Shown: one piece after another, positions 7,642 to 17,259 of the stretch
How the letters are laid out: each line of letters begins with the position of its first letter
How positions within the stretch are numbered: the first letter of the stretch is position 1
Source of the DNA: Morganella morganii
Lineage (GTDB): Bacteria > Pseudomonadota > Gammaproteobacteria > Enterobacterales > Enterobacteriaceae
Direction: 5' to 3'
Assembly (NCBI RefSeq): GCF_019243775.1
Contig: NZ_CP069157.1
Span: 1,364,001-1,428,000, forward strand
DNA length: 64,000 bases
Position numbers and translations under genes: made by a program
Notes under the pieces: model-generated
Databases searched by the model: none
What the model saw: only the letters and a program-made list of their open reading frames with translations
What the model was told of the DNA's origin: nothing

Positions 7642-8165
7642 AAAGGGTAATCACTGTATTGCTCAACGGCTGGTTGTGGGCAGTTGTGTTCTTCGGGTTA
7701 TGGATGTTCAGCATGCTGTCAGCCGAGAAAACGGAAGGCCAACACAAAGACGATGTAATCACCGATCAGCAAAAGGTGATTGATAACGCTTACACCAGCA
7801 TCGATATCTTTGACCGCGTGGCCGCAGCGAACGCCAACCGCAGCATGCGCATCGAGGCCAAATCACAGGAGAAGCAGATTGAATACCGTACCATCATCCG
7901 GAAAGAGCCTACCTGCAATCTGTATATCCCTCAGCCTGTTTCTGATGGGTTGCTCAACCACGTCTACGCCATCCGTGAATCAGCAATGCGTTTCGATTCC
8001 GGCATCACTGACCCAGCCGGTGCTGGTACCGCTGCCACCCGCCGACTGACATATTGCCAGGCGGTTGAGTGGATAGAGCCGCTGCTGATGGCATTGGATA
8101 AGGCTAACGGGCAGTTGATTGATATCCGGAAAGCGGATACAGAGCGAAATAGAAAGCCACGATAA
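7638..8165 (+). CDS. Rz-like i-spanin
   Basis: A 175-residue inner-membrane spanin. One N-terminal membrane segment (about residues 8-27) is followed by a long charged helical periplasmic region. The start overlaps the preceding gene (ATGA). The whole Rz1 reading frame is embedded in it in another frame (7879-8049), the classic Rz/Rz1 layout. The spanin pair fuses inner and outer membranes as the last step of lysis. Confidence 0.75.
   Translation: MKRVITVLLNGWLWAVVFFGLWMFSMLSAEKTEGQHKDDVITDQQKVIDNAYTSIDIFDRVAAANANRSMRIEAKSQEKQIEYRTIIRKEPTCNLYIPQPVSDGLLNHVYAIRESAMRFDSGITDPAGAGTAATRRLTYCQAVEWIEPLLMALDKANGQLIDIRKADTERNRKPR
7879..8049 (+). CDS. Rz1-like o-spanin lipoprotein, nested in Rz
   Basis: A 56-residue lipoprotein read in a different frame within Rz. 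The hydrophobic stretch ICISLSLFLMGC ends in a lipobox; the mature part is short and Pro-rich (IPASLTQPVLVPLPPAD), typical of Rz1. I chose the TTG at 7879 because no ATG lies nearer upstream; an earlier TTG at 7780 would give an implausibly long leader. Partner of the Rz product in the spanin complex. Confidence 0.7.
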   Translation: MNTVPSSGKSLPAICISLSLFLMGCSTTSTPSVNQQCVSIPASLTQPVLVPLPPAD

Positions 8166-8224
8166 GCTGGTATTTGAACAGCAAAGGCTTGATCGCGTAT
8201 ATTAATAGGGAGATGCTAAATATT

Positions 8225-8743
8225 ATGGAGTGTACACTTATGTTTGATTGGATTAGTCTATCTGTGAATTCAGTTGTTGCGTTAATTACGGGTAGTCTTG
8301 CTGCAATTATTACTTCACGAATTGCCATGAATAAATTTTACAAAGAAAAATGGTGGGAAAGGAAGAGTCAGTCGTACAATACGTTAATTGATGCATTAAT
8401 AGAAATGGAATCCATTTACAAAAAGGCGTCAAGGCACTTTGAAATTGTTTATCAAATTGAAAGGTCAGATAATGAAATTATACCGAATATTAATTTTGAG
8501 TGGAGTCGGTATGATGAATTAAGTATTGTTATTCGCCGAATTTATATACTGTCGCCAATATCTTTAAGCAAAAAAGCAAAAGAACTTTTAGAAGAATATT
8601 TTACAAAATCAGAATCACTTGAATACTCAGTACATAAAGAGGGGTTCCACAATTTTATCGCATATGGTCAACTAAGTGAGGCAATAAATTCAATTATTAA
8701 TCCTATTATAGATGACGCAAGGAAAGAGCTAAGGTTTAATTAA
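8225..8743 (+). CDS. AT-rich single-span membrane protein (moron)
   Basis: About 172 residues from the ATG at 8225, chosen because a GGGAG site lies twelve bases upstream; an ATG at 8240 is also possible. One N-terminal membrane helix (ISLSVNSVVALITGSLAAII) is followed by a basic KFYKEKWWERK stop-transfer and a soluble helical domain. Its base composition is much more AT-rich than the flanking phage genes, and a terminator follows at 8819, so it looks like an inserted cargo gene between lysis and packaging. No family recognised. Confidence 0.6.
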   Translation: MECTLMFDWISLSVNSVVALITGSLAAIITSRIAMNKFYKEKWWERKSQSYNTLIDALIEMESIYKKASRHFEIVYQIERSDNEIIPNINFEWSRYDELSIVIRRIYILSPISLSKKAKELLEEYFTKSESLEYSVHKEGFHNFIAYGQLSEAINSIINPIIDDARKELRFN

Positions 8744-8818
8744 ATATAGGTACATAGAAATATAACTTCGGAAAGCTTGAGTTCCTGCTCTGTTGCAAAT
8801 CACAAAAAGAACATAATG

Positions 8819-8842
8819 ACCCGCCACGTGCGGGTTTTTTAT
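8819..8842 (+). terminator. Intrinsic terminator after the moron gene
   Basis: ACCCGC and GCGGGT pair around CAC and are followed by a T tract. It separates the AT-rich gene from the packaging genes, so late transcription must read through it, consistent with Q control. Confidence 0.75.
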
Positions 8843-8854
8843 TGGAGAATTTTA

Positions 8855-9209
8855 ATGCCACCACGCATCCCCCGGGCCTGCCGCAAACGTGGCTGCGCAA
8901 AGACAACCACCGACCGCAGCGGCTACTGCGAAGAACACCGAAATACAGGCTGGGAGAACCACCAGCAGGGTAAGAGCAGACACGAGCGCGGCTACGGTAC
9001 CAGGTGGGACCGGTTGCGTGCTGTGGTGCTGAGCAGGGACAAACATTTGTGCCAGCAGTGCCTGAGTGACGGTCGCGCAACAGAGGCAAAGACAGTGGAC
9101 CACATCACCCCGAAAGCTCATGGGGGGGACCGATGCGGAAAGTAATCTGCAAAGCCTGTGCTGGCCCTGTCACTACCATAAGACGGCAACAGAACGTAAT
9201 CGCGGCTGA
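8855..9209 (+). pseudogene. Phage HNH endonuclease, frameshifted at a G7 run
   Basis: The start at 8855 has a GGAG site. The protein shows paired Cys (CRKRGCAKT, YCEEH), the segment RHERGYGTRWDRLR, a CQQC knuckle and the HNH core VDHITPKAHGG. The literal reading stops at 9145 after GGDRCGK. If the run at 9122-9128 had six G, it would continue with TDAESNLQSLCWPCHYHKTA to a stop at 9209, giving the full 117-residue HNH with its last zinc Cys pair. HNH proteins next to terminase stimulate cos cleavage in HK97-type phages. The break is probably a run-length artefact. Confidence 0.82.
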
Positions 9210-9355
9210 CTGCTGATGATGCATGGGGGAGGGGGAGGTCAAATCCCTGCCGCCCCACGGCCAGAGGACCGCCGCCTTACCTCTTTTCAGATCGCCGCAG
9301 GTTAGAAAACTTTTTTCCGGGATCCCCGGATGGGAATCAATAGGAGAAAACGATT

Positions 9356-9826
9356 ATGTCGGGACCACCGAAAACCCCGTCACACCTGCGTTTGGTCAGG
9401 GGTAACCCATCAAAACGCCCGATCAATAAAAAAGAACCGAAACCGCCGTCAGGGGTACCCCCAACTCCGAAGCATTTTACCAAGCAGGGGAAATACTGGT
9501 TTAAGCGGATCGGGGAAGAACTCGATGCCATGGGCGTGATGAGTTCGATGGATGCCAAAGCGCTGGAGCTGCTGATCGAGGTATACACCGAATACCGGCA
9601 GCACTGCGATACCCTGGACGAAGAAGGTTACACCTACACAACACAGAGTGATGGCGGCACACTGATAAAAGCACACCCGGTGGCGGCAATGAAAGCCGAT
9701 GCCTGGAAACGGATCCGGGCAATGCTGGGTGAATTTGGTATGACCCCGGCGTCCCGCTCGAAGGTAACGATTAACACACCAGCCGAAGAAGACCCTTTCG
9801 AGGCATTTATGAAAAAGCGCAAATGA
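9356..9826 (+). CDS. Terminase small subunit, P27 family
   Basis: A 156-residue P27-type small terminase that recognises the packaging site and recruits the large subunit. Features are the basic, Pro-rich start (SGPPKTPSHLRLVRGNPSKR), a helical central region, and the C-terminal segment MTPASRSKV typical of the family. It follows the HNH gene; the noncoding bases 9210-9355 are where a cos or pac site would be expected. It ends three bases before the large terminase start. Confidence 0.9.
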   Translation: MSGPPKTPSHLRLVRGNPSKRPINKKEPKPPSGVPPTPKHFTKQGKYWFKRIGEELDAMGVMSSMDAKALELLIEVYTEYRQHCDTLDEEGYTYTTQSDGGTLIKAHPVAAMKADAWKRIRAMLGEFGMTPASRSKVTINTPAEEDPFEAFMKKRK

Positions 9827-9829
9827 TGA

Positions 9830-11560
9830 ATGGCAACCGTAGCAGATGGGATCCGGTACGCCGAACAGGTAGTTGCCGGAGAAATAGTTACGGGCGAACT
9901 GATACGCCTGGCGTGTCAGCGGTTTCTTGATGATTTAGAGCGTGGCCCTGAGCGCGACATCTTTTTCATTGAAGAACGCGCCCAGCATATTCTGGATTTT
10001 TACCAGTTTGTCCCGCACGTCAAAGGGGCGCTGGCAGGCAAGCCGATAGAGCTGATGCCGTGGCATACCTTTATTCTGATTAATATCTTTGGTTTCGTGA
10101 TCCCGCTGGTTGATGAACTCAGCGGTGAGGCTCAGTACGACGATGACGGCGATCCGGTACTGGTTCGTCGCTTCCGGACAGCCTATAACGAAGTTGCACG
10201 TAAAAACGCCAAATCCACACTTTCATCCGGCATCGGCCTGTATATGACCGGTGCTGACGGTGAGGGGGGCGCCGAGGTTTACTCGGCAGCTACAACCCGT
10301 GATCAGGCCCGTATCGTGTTTGAAGATGCGAAAAACATGATTAAAAAGGCCAAAAGCTCACTCGGCCGCCTGTTTGAATTTAATAAGCTGGCGATTTACC
10401 AGGAGCGGTCCGCATCCAAGTTTGAGCCGCTTTCCAGCGATGCAAACAACCTCGACGGCCTGAATATTCACTGCGGCATTGTGGACGAACTTCACGCCCA
10501 CAAAACCCGTGATGTGTGGGATGTGCTGGAAACCGGGACCGGTGCCCGTCTGCAATCGCTTCTGTTTGCGATCACCACCGCGGGATTTAACCGCGAAGGC
10601 ATCTGCTACGAACTGCGGGATTACGCCATCAAGGTACTGCGGGGCGTAGTGGAGGATGACACTTTTTTCGCGGCCATTTACACGCTGGATAAAGATGATG
10701 AACCGTTCGATGAGTCTGTCTGGATAAAGGCTAATCCGGGGCTGGGTGTCTGCAAGCGCTTTGATGATATGCGCCGCCTGGCGAAAAAAGCAAAAGAGCA
10801 GATTGCCGCCCGGCCTAACTTTCTGACCAAACACCTCAATATGTGGGTTAACGCGGAGTCGATCTGGATGGACTCAGGAAAATGGGACAACTGCCCTGAA
10901 AACGCGCCGGATGATGAACTGAAGAACTGCCCGGTCTGGGTCGGTGTTGACCTGGCAAATAAAATCGACGTGGCCGCGGCAATTAAGGTTTATGAAGATC
11001 CGCGCGGACAGGTGCATGTTAAGTGTAAATTCTGGCTGCCGGAAGACCGGATAGAAACCGCACCGAATCATATTGCGGAGCTGTACCGGAAATGGGCGGC
11101 CGCCGGGCATCTGGAGCTGACTGATGGTGAGGTTATTGATCATGACATCATCAAAGCCGACATTCTGGCATGGTGCGAAGGTGATGACCTGCGTGAGCTC
11201 GGGTTTGACCCGTGGAGCGCGGTGCAGTTCTCACGCCGCCTGGCGGAAGAGGGGATCCCGCTGGTGGAAGTGGCGCAGACGGTGAAAAACATGTCTGAAT
11301 CCATGAAAACAGTACAGGCCGATGTCTATTCCGGAAAATTTCACCATGATCACAATCCGATGATGTCCTGGATGATGTCGAACGTGACCGTAAAACCGGA
11401 CAAAAACGACAACATTTTCCCGAACAAATCGACACCGGAAAACAAAATCGACGGACCGGTCGCGCTGTTTACGGCCAAATCACGCCAGATGGTGAACGGC
11501 GGGGAGGATAAGCAGGATCTTTCCGGATTCTTTGAAAACCCAATTATGGTAGGTATTTAA
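9830..11560 (+). CDS. Terminase large subunit
   Basis: A 576-residue packaging ATPase-nuclease of the HK97/P27-associated type. The ATPase half contains a Walker-A-like ARKNAKST near residue 125 and a Walker-B-like CGIVDELHAHK near residue 215. The nuclease half starts with VWVGVDLANKIDVAA, where the Asp is a metal ligand, and continues with further acidic residues around YRKWAAAG and ELTDGEVIDHD. It drives DNA into the prohead through the portal and cuts unit genomes. It overlaps the portal gene by one base (TAATG). Confidence 0.93.
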   Translation: MATVADGIRYAEQVVAGEIVTGELIRLACQRFLDDLERGPERDIFFIEERAQHILDFYQFVPHVKGALAGKPIELMPWHTFILINIFGFVIPLVDELSGEAQYDDDGDPVLVRRFRTAYNEVARKNAKSTLSSGIGLYMTGADGEGGAEVYSAATTRDQARIVFEDAKNMIKKAKSSLGRLFEFNKLAIYQERSASKFEPLSSDANNLDGLNIHCGIVDELHAHKTRDVWDVLETGTGARLQSLLFAITTAGFNREGICYELRDYAIKVLRGVVEDDTFFAAIYTLDKDDEPFDESVWIKANPGLGVCKRFDDMRRLAKKAKEQIAARPNFLTKHLNMWVNAESIWMDSGKWDNCPENAPDDELKNCPVWVGVDLANKIDVAAAIKVYEDPRGQVHVKCKFWLPEDRIETAPNHIAELYRKWAAAGHLELTDGEVIDHDIIKADILAWCEGDDLRELGFDPWSAVQFSRRLAEEGIPLVEVAQTVKNMSESMKTVQADVYSGKFHHDHNPMMSWMMSNVTVKPDKNDNIFPNKSTPENKIDGPVALFTAKSRQMVNGGEDKQDLSGFFENPIMVGI

Positions 11561-12897
11561 TGAAGCAAAATAAGCAACTGGGCCGCATCCGCAGTGCGCT
11601 GCTTAACTGGCTGGGTGTGCCTGTTCATCTGACATCCGGTGAGTTCTGGCAGGAATGGGCCGGTACCAGCAGCAGCGGAAAGGTAGTGACGGCAGATAAA
11701 GCCATGCAGCTGTCTGCGGTATGGTCCTGTGTGCGCCTGCTCAGTGAGTCCATCTCAACATTACCGCTGAAAATCTATCAGAATCAGCGTGACGGCTCCC
11801 GGACGCTGGCGAAAGAGCATCCGGTATACCGGCTTTTATGTAAGCAGCCGAACGCCGAGATGACACCATCCCGTTTTATGCTGATGGTGGTCGCCAGTAT
11901 CTGCCTGCGGGGTAACAGCTTTATTGAGAAGCGGTATATCGGATCAAAACTGGTCGCTTTGCACCCGCTCTTACCACAGAACATGGTGGTAAGACGCGGA
12001 AAAAGCGGTCGTCTGGAATATGAATATACCGACCCGCTGACACAGACAAAGCGCGATATTCCTCTGAAATCGATGATGCATATACGTGGTTTCGGGATGG
12101 ATGGTATCTGCGGCATGATCCCGGTAAAAACCGGGCGTGATGTGATTGGTGCCGCGATGTCTGTCGAGGAGTCCGCCGCAAAAATATTCGAAAACGGTCT
12201 TCAGAGTTCCGGGTTTCTGTCAGCTGAGATGCCGCTGAACGATGATCAGCGCGGGAGGATCAGAAAATATATTGAGGCATTTGTCGGCTCGAAAAATGCC
12301 GGGAAAATTATGGTGCTTGAAGGGGGGATGAAATACAACAATGTCACCATGAACCCGGAGGCTGCTCAGATGCTGGAAAGCCGGACCTTCAGCATAGAGG
12401 AGATTTGCCGCTGGTTCCGCGTGCCGCCGTTCATGGTTGGTCACATGGATAAACAGAGCAGCTGGGCGTCAAGTGTGGAAGGGATGAATATGCAGTTTCT
12501 GACCAATACACTGCGTCCGCTGCTGGTGAATATCGAACAGGAAATCAGCCGTTGCCTGCTGAACGATGACGATGATTATTATGCTGAATTTTCTGTTGAG
12601 GGGTTATTCAGGGCAGACAGCGCGGGGCGTTCAGCTTACTACACAACATCACTGCAAAACGGATGGATGAGCCGCAATGATGTCCGCCGTCTTGAGAATC
12701 TTCCGCCGATTGATGGTGGCGATATTTATACTGTCCAGCTTAACCTGACCCCGATCGATCAGCTCGGTAAAGACAACGGGAAAAATGAATCAGAAAAACT
12801 GCGGGCAGGAATAGCGAACTGGCTTTTCCCTGAATCATCTTCTGCCGCAGCGGGTCCGCAACAACAATCCACGCAATCACCTCATTCCGGGGAGTAA
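11560..12897 (+). CDS. HK97-family portal protein
   Basis: A 445-residue portal subunit forming the dodecameric ring through which DNA enters and leaves the capsid. Family signs are AVWSCVRLLSESISTLPL near residue 50, the MMHIRGFGMDG segment, and FRVPPFMVGHMDKQSSWASSV near residue 290. Length is usual for the family. It lies between large terminase and the protease in the standard HK97 order. Confidence 0.93.
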   Translation: MKQNKQLGRIRSALLNWLGVPVHLTSGEFWQEWAGTSSSGKVVTADKAMQLSAVWSCVRLLSESISTLPLKIYQNQRDGSRTLAKEHPVYRLLCKQPNAEMTPSRFMLMVVASICLRGNSFIEKRYIGSKLVALHPLLPQNMVVRRGKSGRLEYEYTDPLTQTKRDIPLKSMMHIRGFGMDGICGMIPVKTGRDVIGAAMSVEESAAKIFENGLQSSGFLSAEMPLNDDQRGRIRKYIEAFVGSKNAGKIMVLEGGMKYNNVTMNPEAAQMLESRTFSIEEICRWFRVPPFMVGHMDKQSSWASSVEGMNMQFLTNTLRPLLVNIEQEISRCLLNDDDDYYAEFSVEGLFRADSAGRSAYYTTSLQNGWMSRNDVRRLENLPPIDGGDIYTVQLNLTPIDQLGKDNGKNESEKLRAGIANWLFPESSSAAAGPQQQSTQSPHSGE

Positions 12898-12902
12898 ATT
12901 TC

Positions 12903-13754
12903 ATGAAAAAAAGTAACCTGCCGGCAGCGCCGGAGGGTCGCCCCTGCGCGTCAGTTAATTATGAACTGAAACCGAAAGCGCTGGAAAACTGGAACAGCGG
13001 CATAAAAGCCGCCAGCGCTGATAACACTATTTCCATTCTTGATGTGATCGGTGCCGATATGTGGGGTGATGGTGTTTCCGCAAAGCGGATTGCCGCAGCG
13101 CTGCGGGTTATCGGTGACAATGATGTGGTGGTAAACATTAACAGCCCCGGCGGTGACATGTTCGAAGGTCTGGCTATTTACAACCTGCTCAGGGCACACA
13201 ATGGTCATGTCACCGTCAATGTCCTGGGTATCGCCGCGTCAGCAGCATCAATAATCGCGATGGCCGGAGATGAAATTCTGATGGGCCGGGGCGCGTTTCT
13301 GATGATTCATAACTGCTGGGCTATCAGCATGGGTAACCGACATGATTTTGCAAAACTGGCCGCTGATCTTGAGCCGTTTGATAAAGCCATGGCGGGTATC
13401 TACATGGCCAGAACCGGACAGGATGAAAAAGATATCTGCCGGATGATGGATGAAGAAACCTATATCGGCAGCAGCGATGCCATTGATAGCGGGTTTGCCG
13501 ATGGCCTTCTGGCAGCGGACGCTATCGATAACGGTGACGAAACCCCGCAGGCCGCTGTCAGAAAAATTGATGCGCTGCTGGCAAAAACAAACACACCGCG
13601 CTCTGAGCGCCGGAAACTGATTTCTGCTTTAACGGGAAGTATGCCGGGCGCTGCTTCCGACCCTGAAGGTACGCCATGCGCTGCCACTGAAATAAATCCA
13701 CAAACCTTATCTGAACTGGAAGAGGCGGTAAGAGCCTTTACTCCGGCACGTTAA
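12903..13754 (+). CDS. Head maturation protease, ClpP-related (S14)
   Basis: A 283-residue serine protease that cuts scaffold or capsid delta domain during prohead maturation. Recognisable are NINSPGGDMFEGLAIYN around residue 80, the nucleophile Ser113 in GIAASAASI, and His136 in FLMIHNCWA, spaced as in ClpP. The C-terminal 80 residues are a nonconserved tail. It is followed 14 bases later by the capsid gene, whose N-terminal helical region is the likely substrate. Confidence 0.92.
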   Translation: MKKSNLPAAPEGRPCASVNYELKPKALENWNSGIKAASADNTISILDVIGADMWGDGVSAKRIAAALRVIGDNDVVVNINSPGGDMFEGLAIYNLLRAHNGHVTVNVLGIAASAASIIAMAGDEILMGRGAFLMIHNCWAISMGNRHDFAKLAADLEPFDKAMAGIYMARTGQDEKDICRMMDEETYIGSSDAIDSGFADGLLAADAIDNGDETPQAAVRKIDALLAKTNTPRSERRKLISALTGSMPGAASDPEGTPCAATEINPQTLSELEEAVRAFTPAR

Positions 13755-13768
13755 TTACTGGAGACATT

Positions 13769-14983
13769 ATGTCTGATACAAACGAATTACTGAAAAGCCT
13801 GAAAGCGCAGATTGAAAAAGCAAACAGCGACTTTAATGCCAAGGCGGAGAGCGCACTGACAGAAGCACAAAAAGCGGGCGGACTCAGTGCAGAGACAAAA
13901 GAGGCTGTTGATAAAATGGCGCTGGAGCTTAACGCGCTGCGCGAAGCCGAAAAAACCATTAAATCTGCGATGGGGGAACTGGAACAGCACATTGCCCAGA
14001 TGCCTCTTCAGAATGCCCTGAAAGCCGCGCAGTCCTTTGGTCAGCAACTGATTTCTGCGGAAGTACTGAAAGATATTAACTCCAGCATTCAGGGGAATAA
14101 ACGCATTTCTGTACCGGTACAGGCGGCGCTGATTTCAACCGGTGTTGCCGAAGGTGTTGTTGAGCCTCACCGTCTGCCGGGTGTTGATGTGGCACCAAAA
14201 CAACGGTTATTTATCCGTGATTTGATTGCTCCGGGAAAAACGCAGTCACCGGCAATCTTCTGGGTTCAGCAGACCGGATTTACTAATAAGGCAGCAGTGG
14301 TTCCGGAAAATACCACCAAGCCTTACAGTGATATTGAGTTTGCAACCAAAATCACCCCGGTAACCACTGTTGCTCACATGTTTAAAGCATCCAAGCAGAT
14401 CCTGGATGACTTTTCACAACTGCAGTCACTGGTGGATGCTGAAATGCGTTACGGCCTGAAGTTTGTTGAAGAACAGGAAATTTTGTTCGGTGACGGCTCC
14501 GGGGCGCATCTGCACGGCATTATCCCGCAGGCATCGAAATACAAAGCTGAATTCAGCGTTGAAAAACAGAATGGTATTGATGATCTGCGCCTGGCGATGC
14601 TGCAGTCTCAGCTGGCACGTTTCCCGGCATCCGGGCATGTCCTGCACTTTATTGACTGGGCGAAAATCGAACTGACCAAGGATTCGCTGGGGCGCTACAT
14701 CCTTGCCAATCCGGCCTCACTTACCGGCCCTACACTGTGGGGATTGCCGGTTGTGGCAACAGAAACGGCAGCATTCAAAGGTAAGTTCCTGACAGGGGCG
14801 TTTAATGCCGGTGCTCAGTTGTTTGACCGTGAAGAAACCAATGTGGTGATCTCCACTGAAAACGCCGACGATTTTGAGAAAAACATGATCTCAATCCGTT
14901 GTGAAGAGCGCCTTGCTCTGGCAGTAAAACGCCCGGAAGCCTTTGTTTATGGCAATTTCACTGTAGCCGGTGCTGGTGAATAA
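13769..14983 (+). CDS. Major capsid protein, HK97 fold
   Basis: A 404-residue HK97-type capsid subunit. Residues 1-75 form a charged, Ala-rich coiled coil, the delta or scaffolding domain, which the upstream protease should remove. The remainder shows the family pattern, including QRLFIRDLI, the TVAHMFKASKQILDD segment and FLTGAFNAGAQLFDREET near the end. Length and position are standard. Confidence 0.92.
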   Translation: MSDTNELLKSLKAQIEKANSDFNAKAESALTEAQKAGGLSAETKEAVDKMALELNALREAEKTIKSAMGELEQHIAQMPLQNALKAAQSFGQQLISAEVLKDINSSIQGNKRISVPVQAALISTGVAEGVVEPHRLPGVDVAPKQRLFIRDLIAPGKTQSPAIFWVQQTGFTNKAAVVPENTTKPYSDIEFATKITPVTTVAHMFKASKQILDDFSQLQSLVDAEMRYGLKFVEEQEILFGDGSGAHLHGIIPQASKYKAEFSVEKQNGIDDLRLAMLQSQLARFPASGHVLHFIDWAKIELTKDSLGRYILANPASLTGPTLWGLPVVATETAAFKGKFLTGAFNAGAQLFDREETNVVISTENADDFEKNMISIRCEERLALAVKRPEAFVYGNFTVAGAGE

Positions 14984-15030
14984 TTCTCTGAAAACAGGCG
15001 GCCTGCGGGCCGCTTTTTCGTAAGGATCAT

Positions 15031-15329
<299 letters not shown>

Positions 15330-15330
<1 letters not shown>

Positions 15331-15650
15331 TGCTTTCTCTGGAACGTGCAAAACAACAGGTGAGGCTGGATCCGGATTTCCATGATGAAGATGAGTTACT
15401 GAACTCTTACATTATTGCCGCCGGCCGCCTGGTGGAAAATCACACCCGGCGTACCTTAATCACGGATTCTGATGAAAGCCCCGATCCGGAAACAACTCTG
15501 ATTTATAGCGGCGATATTGAAGTCGCTATGCTCCTGCTGGTGGGTAACTGGTATGCAAACCGCGAATCAGTTGTAACCGGTGAATCCGTGGCAGTGTTGC
15601 CGATGGCGGTTGATGCGCTGCTGCAACCTTATGTGAGGTACCTGGAATGA
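15330..15650 (+). CDS. Head-tail connector, gp6-like
   Basis: A 106-residue protein of the HK97 gp6/Phage_connect_1 type. It begins MLSLERAKQQVRLDPDFHDEDELLNSYI and continues AAGRLVENHTRR, then IEVAMLLLVGNWYANRE, the usual helical pattern of the connector ring that attaches below the portal. It starts by overlapping the stop of the previous gene (TAATG) and overlaps the next gene by four bases. Confidence 0.85.
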
Positions 15651-15982
15651 GCAGGTTACGTGCCGGCGAACTCAACAAACGCATCATCCTGTACCGTCCG
15701 GAGGTGGTGACCGGGGAGCTCGGTGATTCCCGTACCGAACTGACGAAAGTCATCACGGTGTGGGCCAAAGCCGAGGCGATATCCAACCGTAAAATCCGGA
15801 CGGCAGAGCAGGATCAGGTCATCGAAACCATGCAGTTTACTGCGCGGCCACGCGCGGATGTGCAAATCGACTGGGTGATTGAATACCAGAACCGGTTTTT
15901 TACAGTCCGTGCCTGTGACCGTAATGACCCTGCGAAACTGATTATTACCACGGAGGCAGACATACGACATGATCGAAAGTGA
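15647..15982 (+). CDS. Head-tail adaptor/closure protein
   Basis: A 111-residue beta-rich protein resembling the SPP1 gp16/HK97 head-tail joining family: LRAGELNKRIILYRPE at the start, VWAKAEAISNRK, then DWVIEYQNRFFTVRA near the end. It plugs the connector after packaging. It overlaps both neighbours, in keeping with a coupled connector operon. Confidence 0.8.
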   Translation: MSRLRAGELNKRIILYRPEVVTGELGDSRTELTKVITVWAKAEAISNRKIRTAEQDQVIETMQFTARPRADVQIDWVIEYQNRFFTVRACDRNDPAKLIITTEADIRHDRK

Positions 15983-16358
15983 CCTCAAGTCGTCTCTTTC
16001 TGCTATCACCGCAATGCCCGTTTTCCCCCTGTTGTTACCGAAAGATGCACAAGAAGGTATCACCTTTCAGCGTATCAGTGATCCGCGTTATTCCACCGGT
16101 ATGGTCACCACTCATCTTATCGTGGCGCGTTTTCAGATAGGCATTCACGTACTGAATGACTACGAAAAAGCCCTGCTGCTGGATAAAGCTATCCGTGATG
16201 CCTGGGAGCCAATCCAGCATGGTTACATCGGTCATTATCCGGTGCAGACCGTGCAGCGTGGTAGTTTTCAGCAGGGGCGGGAAGAGCTGACAAAAAACAC
16301 CGTCCGCTGGTCAGTCATGCGGGATTTTATTATCACTTATCCGGAGGATGTATCGTGA
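15969..16358 (+). CDS. Tail completion/terminator-type protein
   Basis: A 129-residue protein between the head-tail adaptor and the HK97 gp10-like gene. The pattern ITFQRISDPRYSTGM, ARFQIGIHVLNDYEKALLL and RWSVMRDFIITY resembles DUF3168-type tail terminator proteins. I infer the function mainly from position and this beta-alpha pattern. It overlaps both neighbouring genes. Confidence 0.65.
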   Translation: MIESDLKSSLSAITAMPVFPLLLPKDAQEGITFQRISDPRYSTGMVTTHLIVARFQIGIHVLNDYEKALLLDKAIRDAWEPIQHGYIGHYPVQTVQRGSFQQGREELTKNTVRWSVMRDFIITYPEDVS

Positions 16359-16768
16359 GAACTACGGTTAAGGTTTCCGGCCTTGACGGGCTGGAAGCGG
16401 AGCTGATGAATCTCGGGGAAAAGCTGACATCCAGAATACTGCGCGATGCAGGCCGTGAGGCGATGACCGTTGTTGCTGAGGATATGAAACAGTACGCCGG
16501 TTATGACAGCAGTCACGACGATGACCACATGCGGGACAGCATCAAAGTCAGAACCACTGACCGGATGAAAGATAAAAAATACATCACCCTGATGACCGTT
16601 CGCGTGGGTCCGTCAAAAGCGCACCACATGAAGGCGCAGGCTCAGGAATTCGGGACATCAAAACAGATCCCGCGTCCGTTTATACGCCCTGCGCTGGATT
16701 ATCACCGTAAAGATATTTTAAACACCCTTGCCGCCGCCATACGCGCCGGTATTAATGAAAATCGTTAA
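16355..16768 (+). CDS. HK97 gp10-family head-tail joining protein
   Basis: A 137-residue protein of the HK97-gp10/tail-component family. It starts with VKVSGLDGLEAELMNLGEKL, continues with the helix RILRDAGREAMTVVAEDMK, and ends with EFGTSKQIPRPFIRPALD, the family signature. It takes part in joining or completing the tail. It overlaps the preceding gene by four bases. Confidence 0.82.
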   Translation: MRTTVKVSGLDGLEAELMNLGEKLTSRILRDAGREAMTVVAEDMKQYAGYDSSHDDDHMRDSIKVRTTDRMKDKKYITLMTVRVGPSKAHHMKAQAQEFGTSKQIPRPFIRPALDYHRKDILNTLAAAIRAGINENR

Positions 16769-16782
16769 CCTGGAGAACTATT

Positions 16783-17259
16783 ATGGCCGGAGAAAAATCC
16801 TCCCCGGAATACGCCATGTTGCCCGCCGGTACCATCGTAAAATTCGGTGAGGCCGGTGATACCGTCGACAAAATGAAAGCGCTGATTAACTGTAAAGCGC
16901 TGGGGGCTACCGGGCTTACCGGTGGTTTTATTGACTGCACCACCCTGAAAGATACCAACAAACAGTCGATTTCCGATCTGCCGGAAGGGCCTGAAAAATC
17001 ACTAGGGTTTATTGATGATCCCGGCAATGCTGATTTCGCCGCGTTTCTCAATGCTGCCGAGCAGCGTAAGACCGTGCAGTTTTATTTTGCACTGCCGAAC
17101 GGGCGTACAGCGACAATGATCCTCGCGTTGTCAGGCTGGGAAATGAACGACATCAGCGCCCCAGCCAGTGAGGTGATCCAGATTACCGTGAAAGGTAAGC
17201 AGAACAACATCACCTGGGGAACCACCACTGTCACACTACCAACAGGAGACGGAGAATAA
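16783..17259 (+). CDS. Major tail tube protein
   Basis: A 158-residue beta-rich protein corresponding to lambda V/HK97 tail tube. It contains TIVKFGEAGDTVDKMKALI, the loop TKDT-like LKDTNKQSISDLPEG, and FYFALPNGRTATMILALSGW followed by SEVIQITVKGK. It polymerises into the tail tube around the tape measure. It is followed immediately (TAATG) by the G-type chaperone gene, as usual. Confidence 0.82.
   Translation: MAGEKSSPEYAMLPAGTIVKFGEAGDTVDKMKALINCKALGATGLTGGFIDCTTLKDTNKQSISDLPEGPEKSLGFIDDPGNADFAAFLNAAEQRKTVQFYFALPNGRTATMILALSGWEMNDISAPASEVIQITVKGKQNNITWGTTTVTLPTGDGE

Noticed and set aside
10358-10834. Antisense frame inside the large terminase gene
   Set aside because: The terminase frame is intact and conserved; the antisense frame has no start signals or protein-like motifs.
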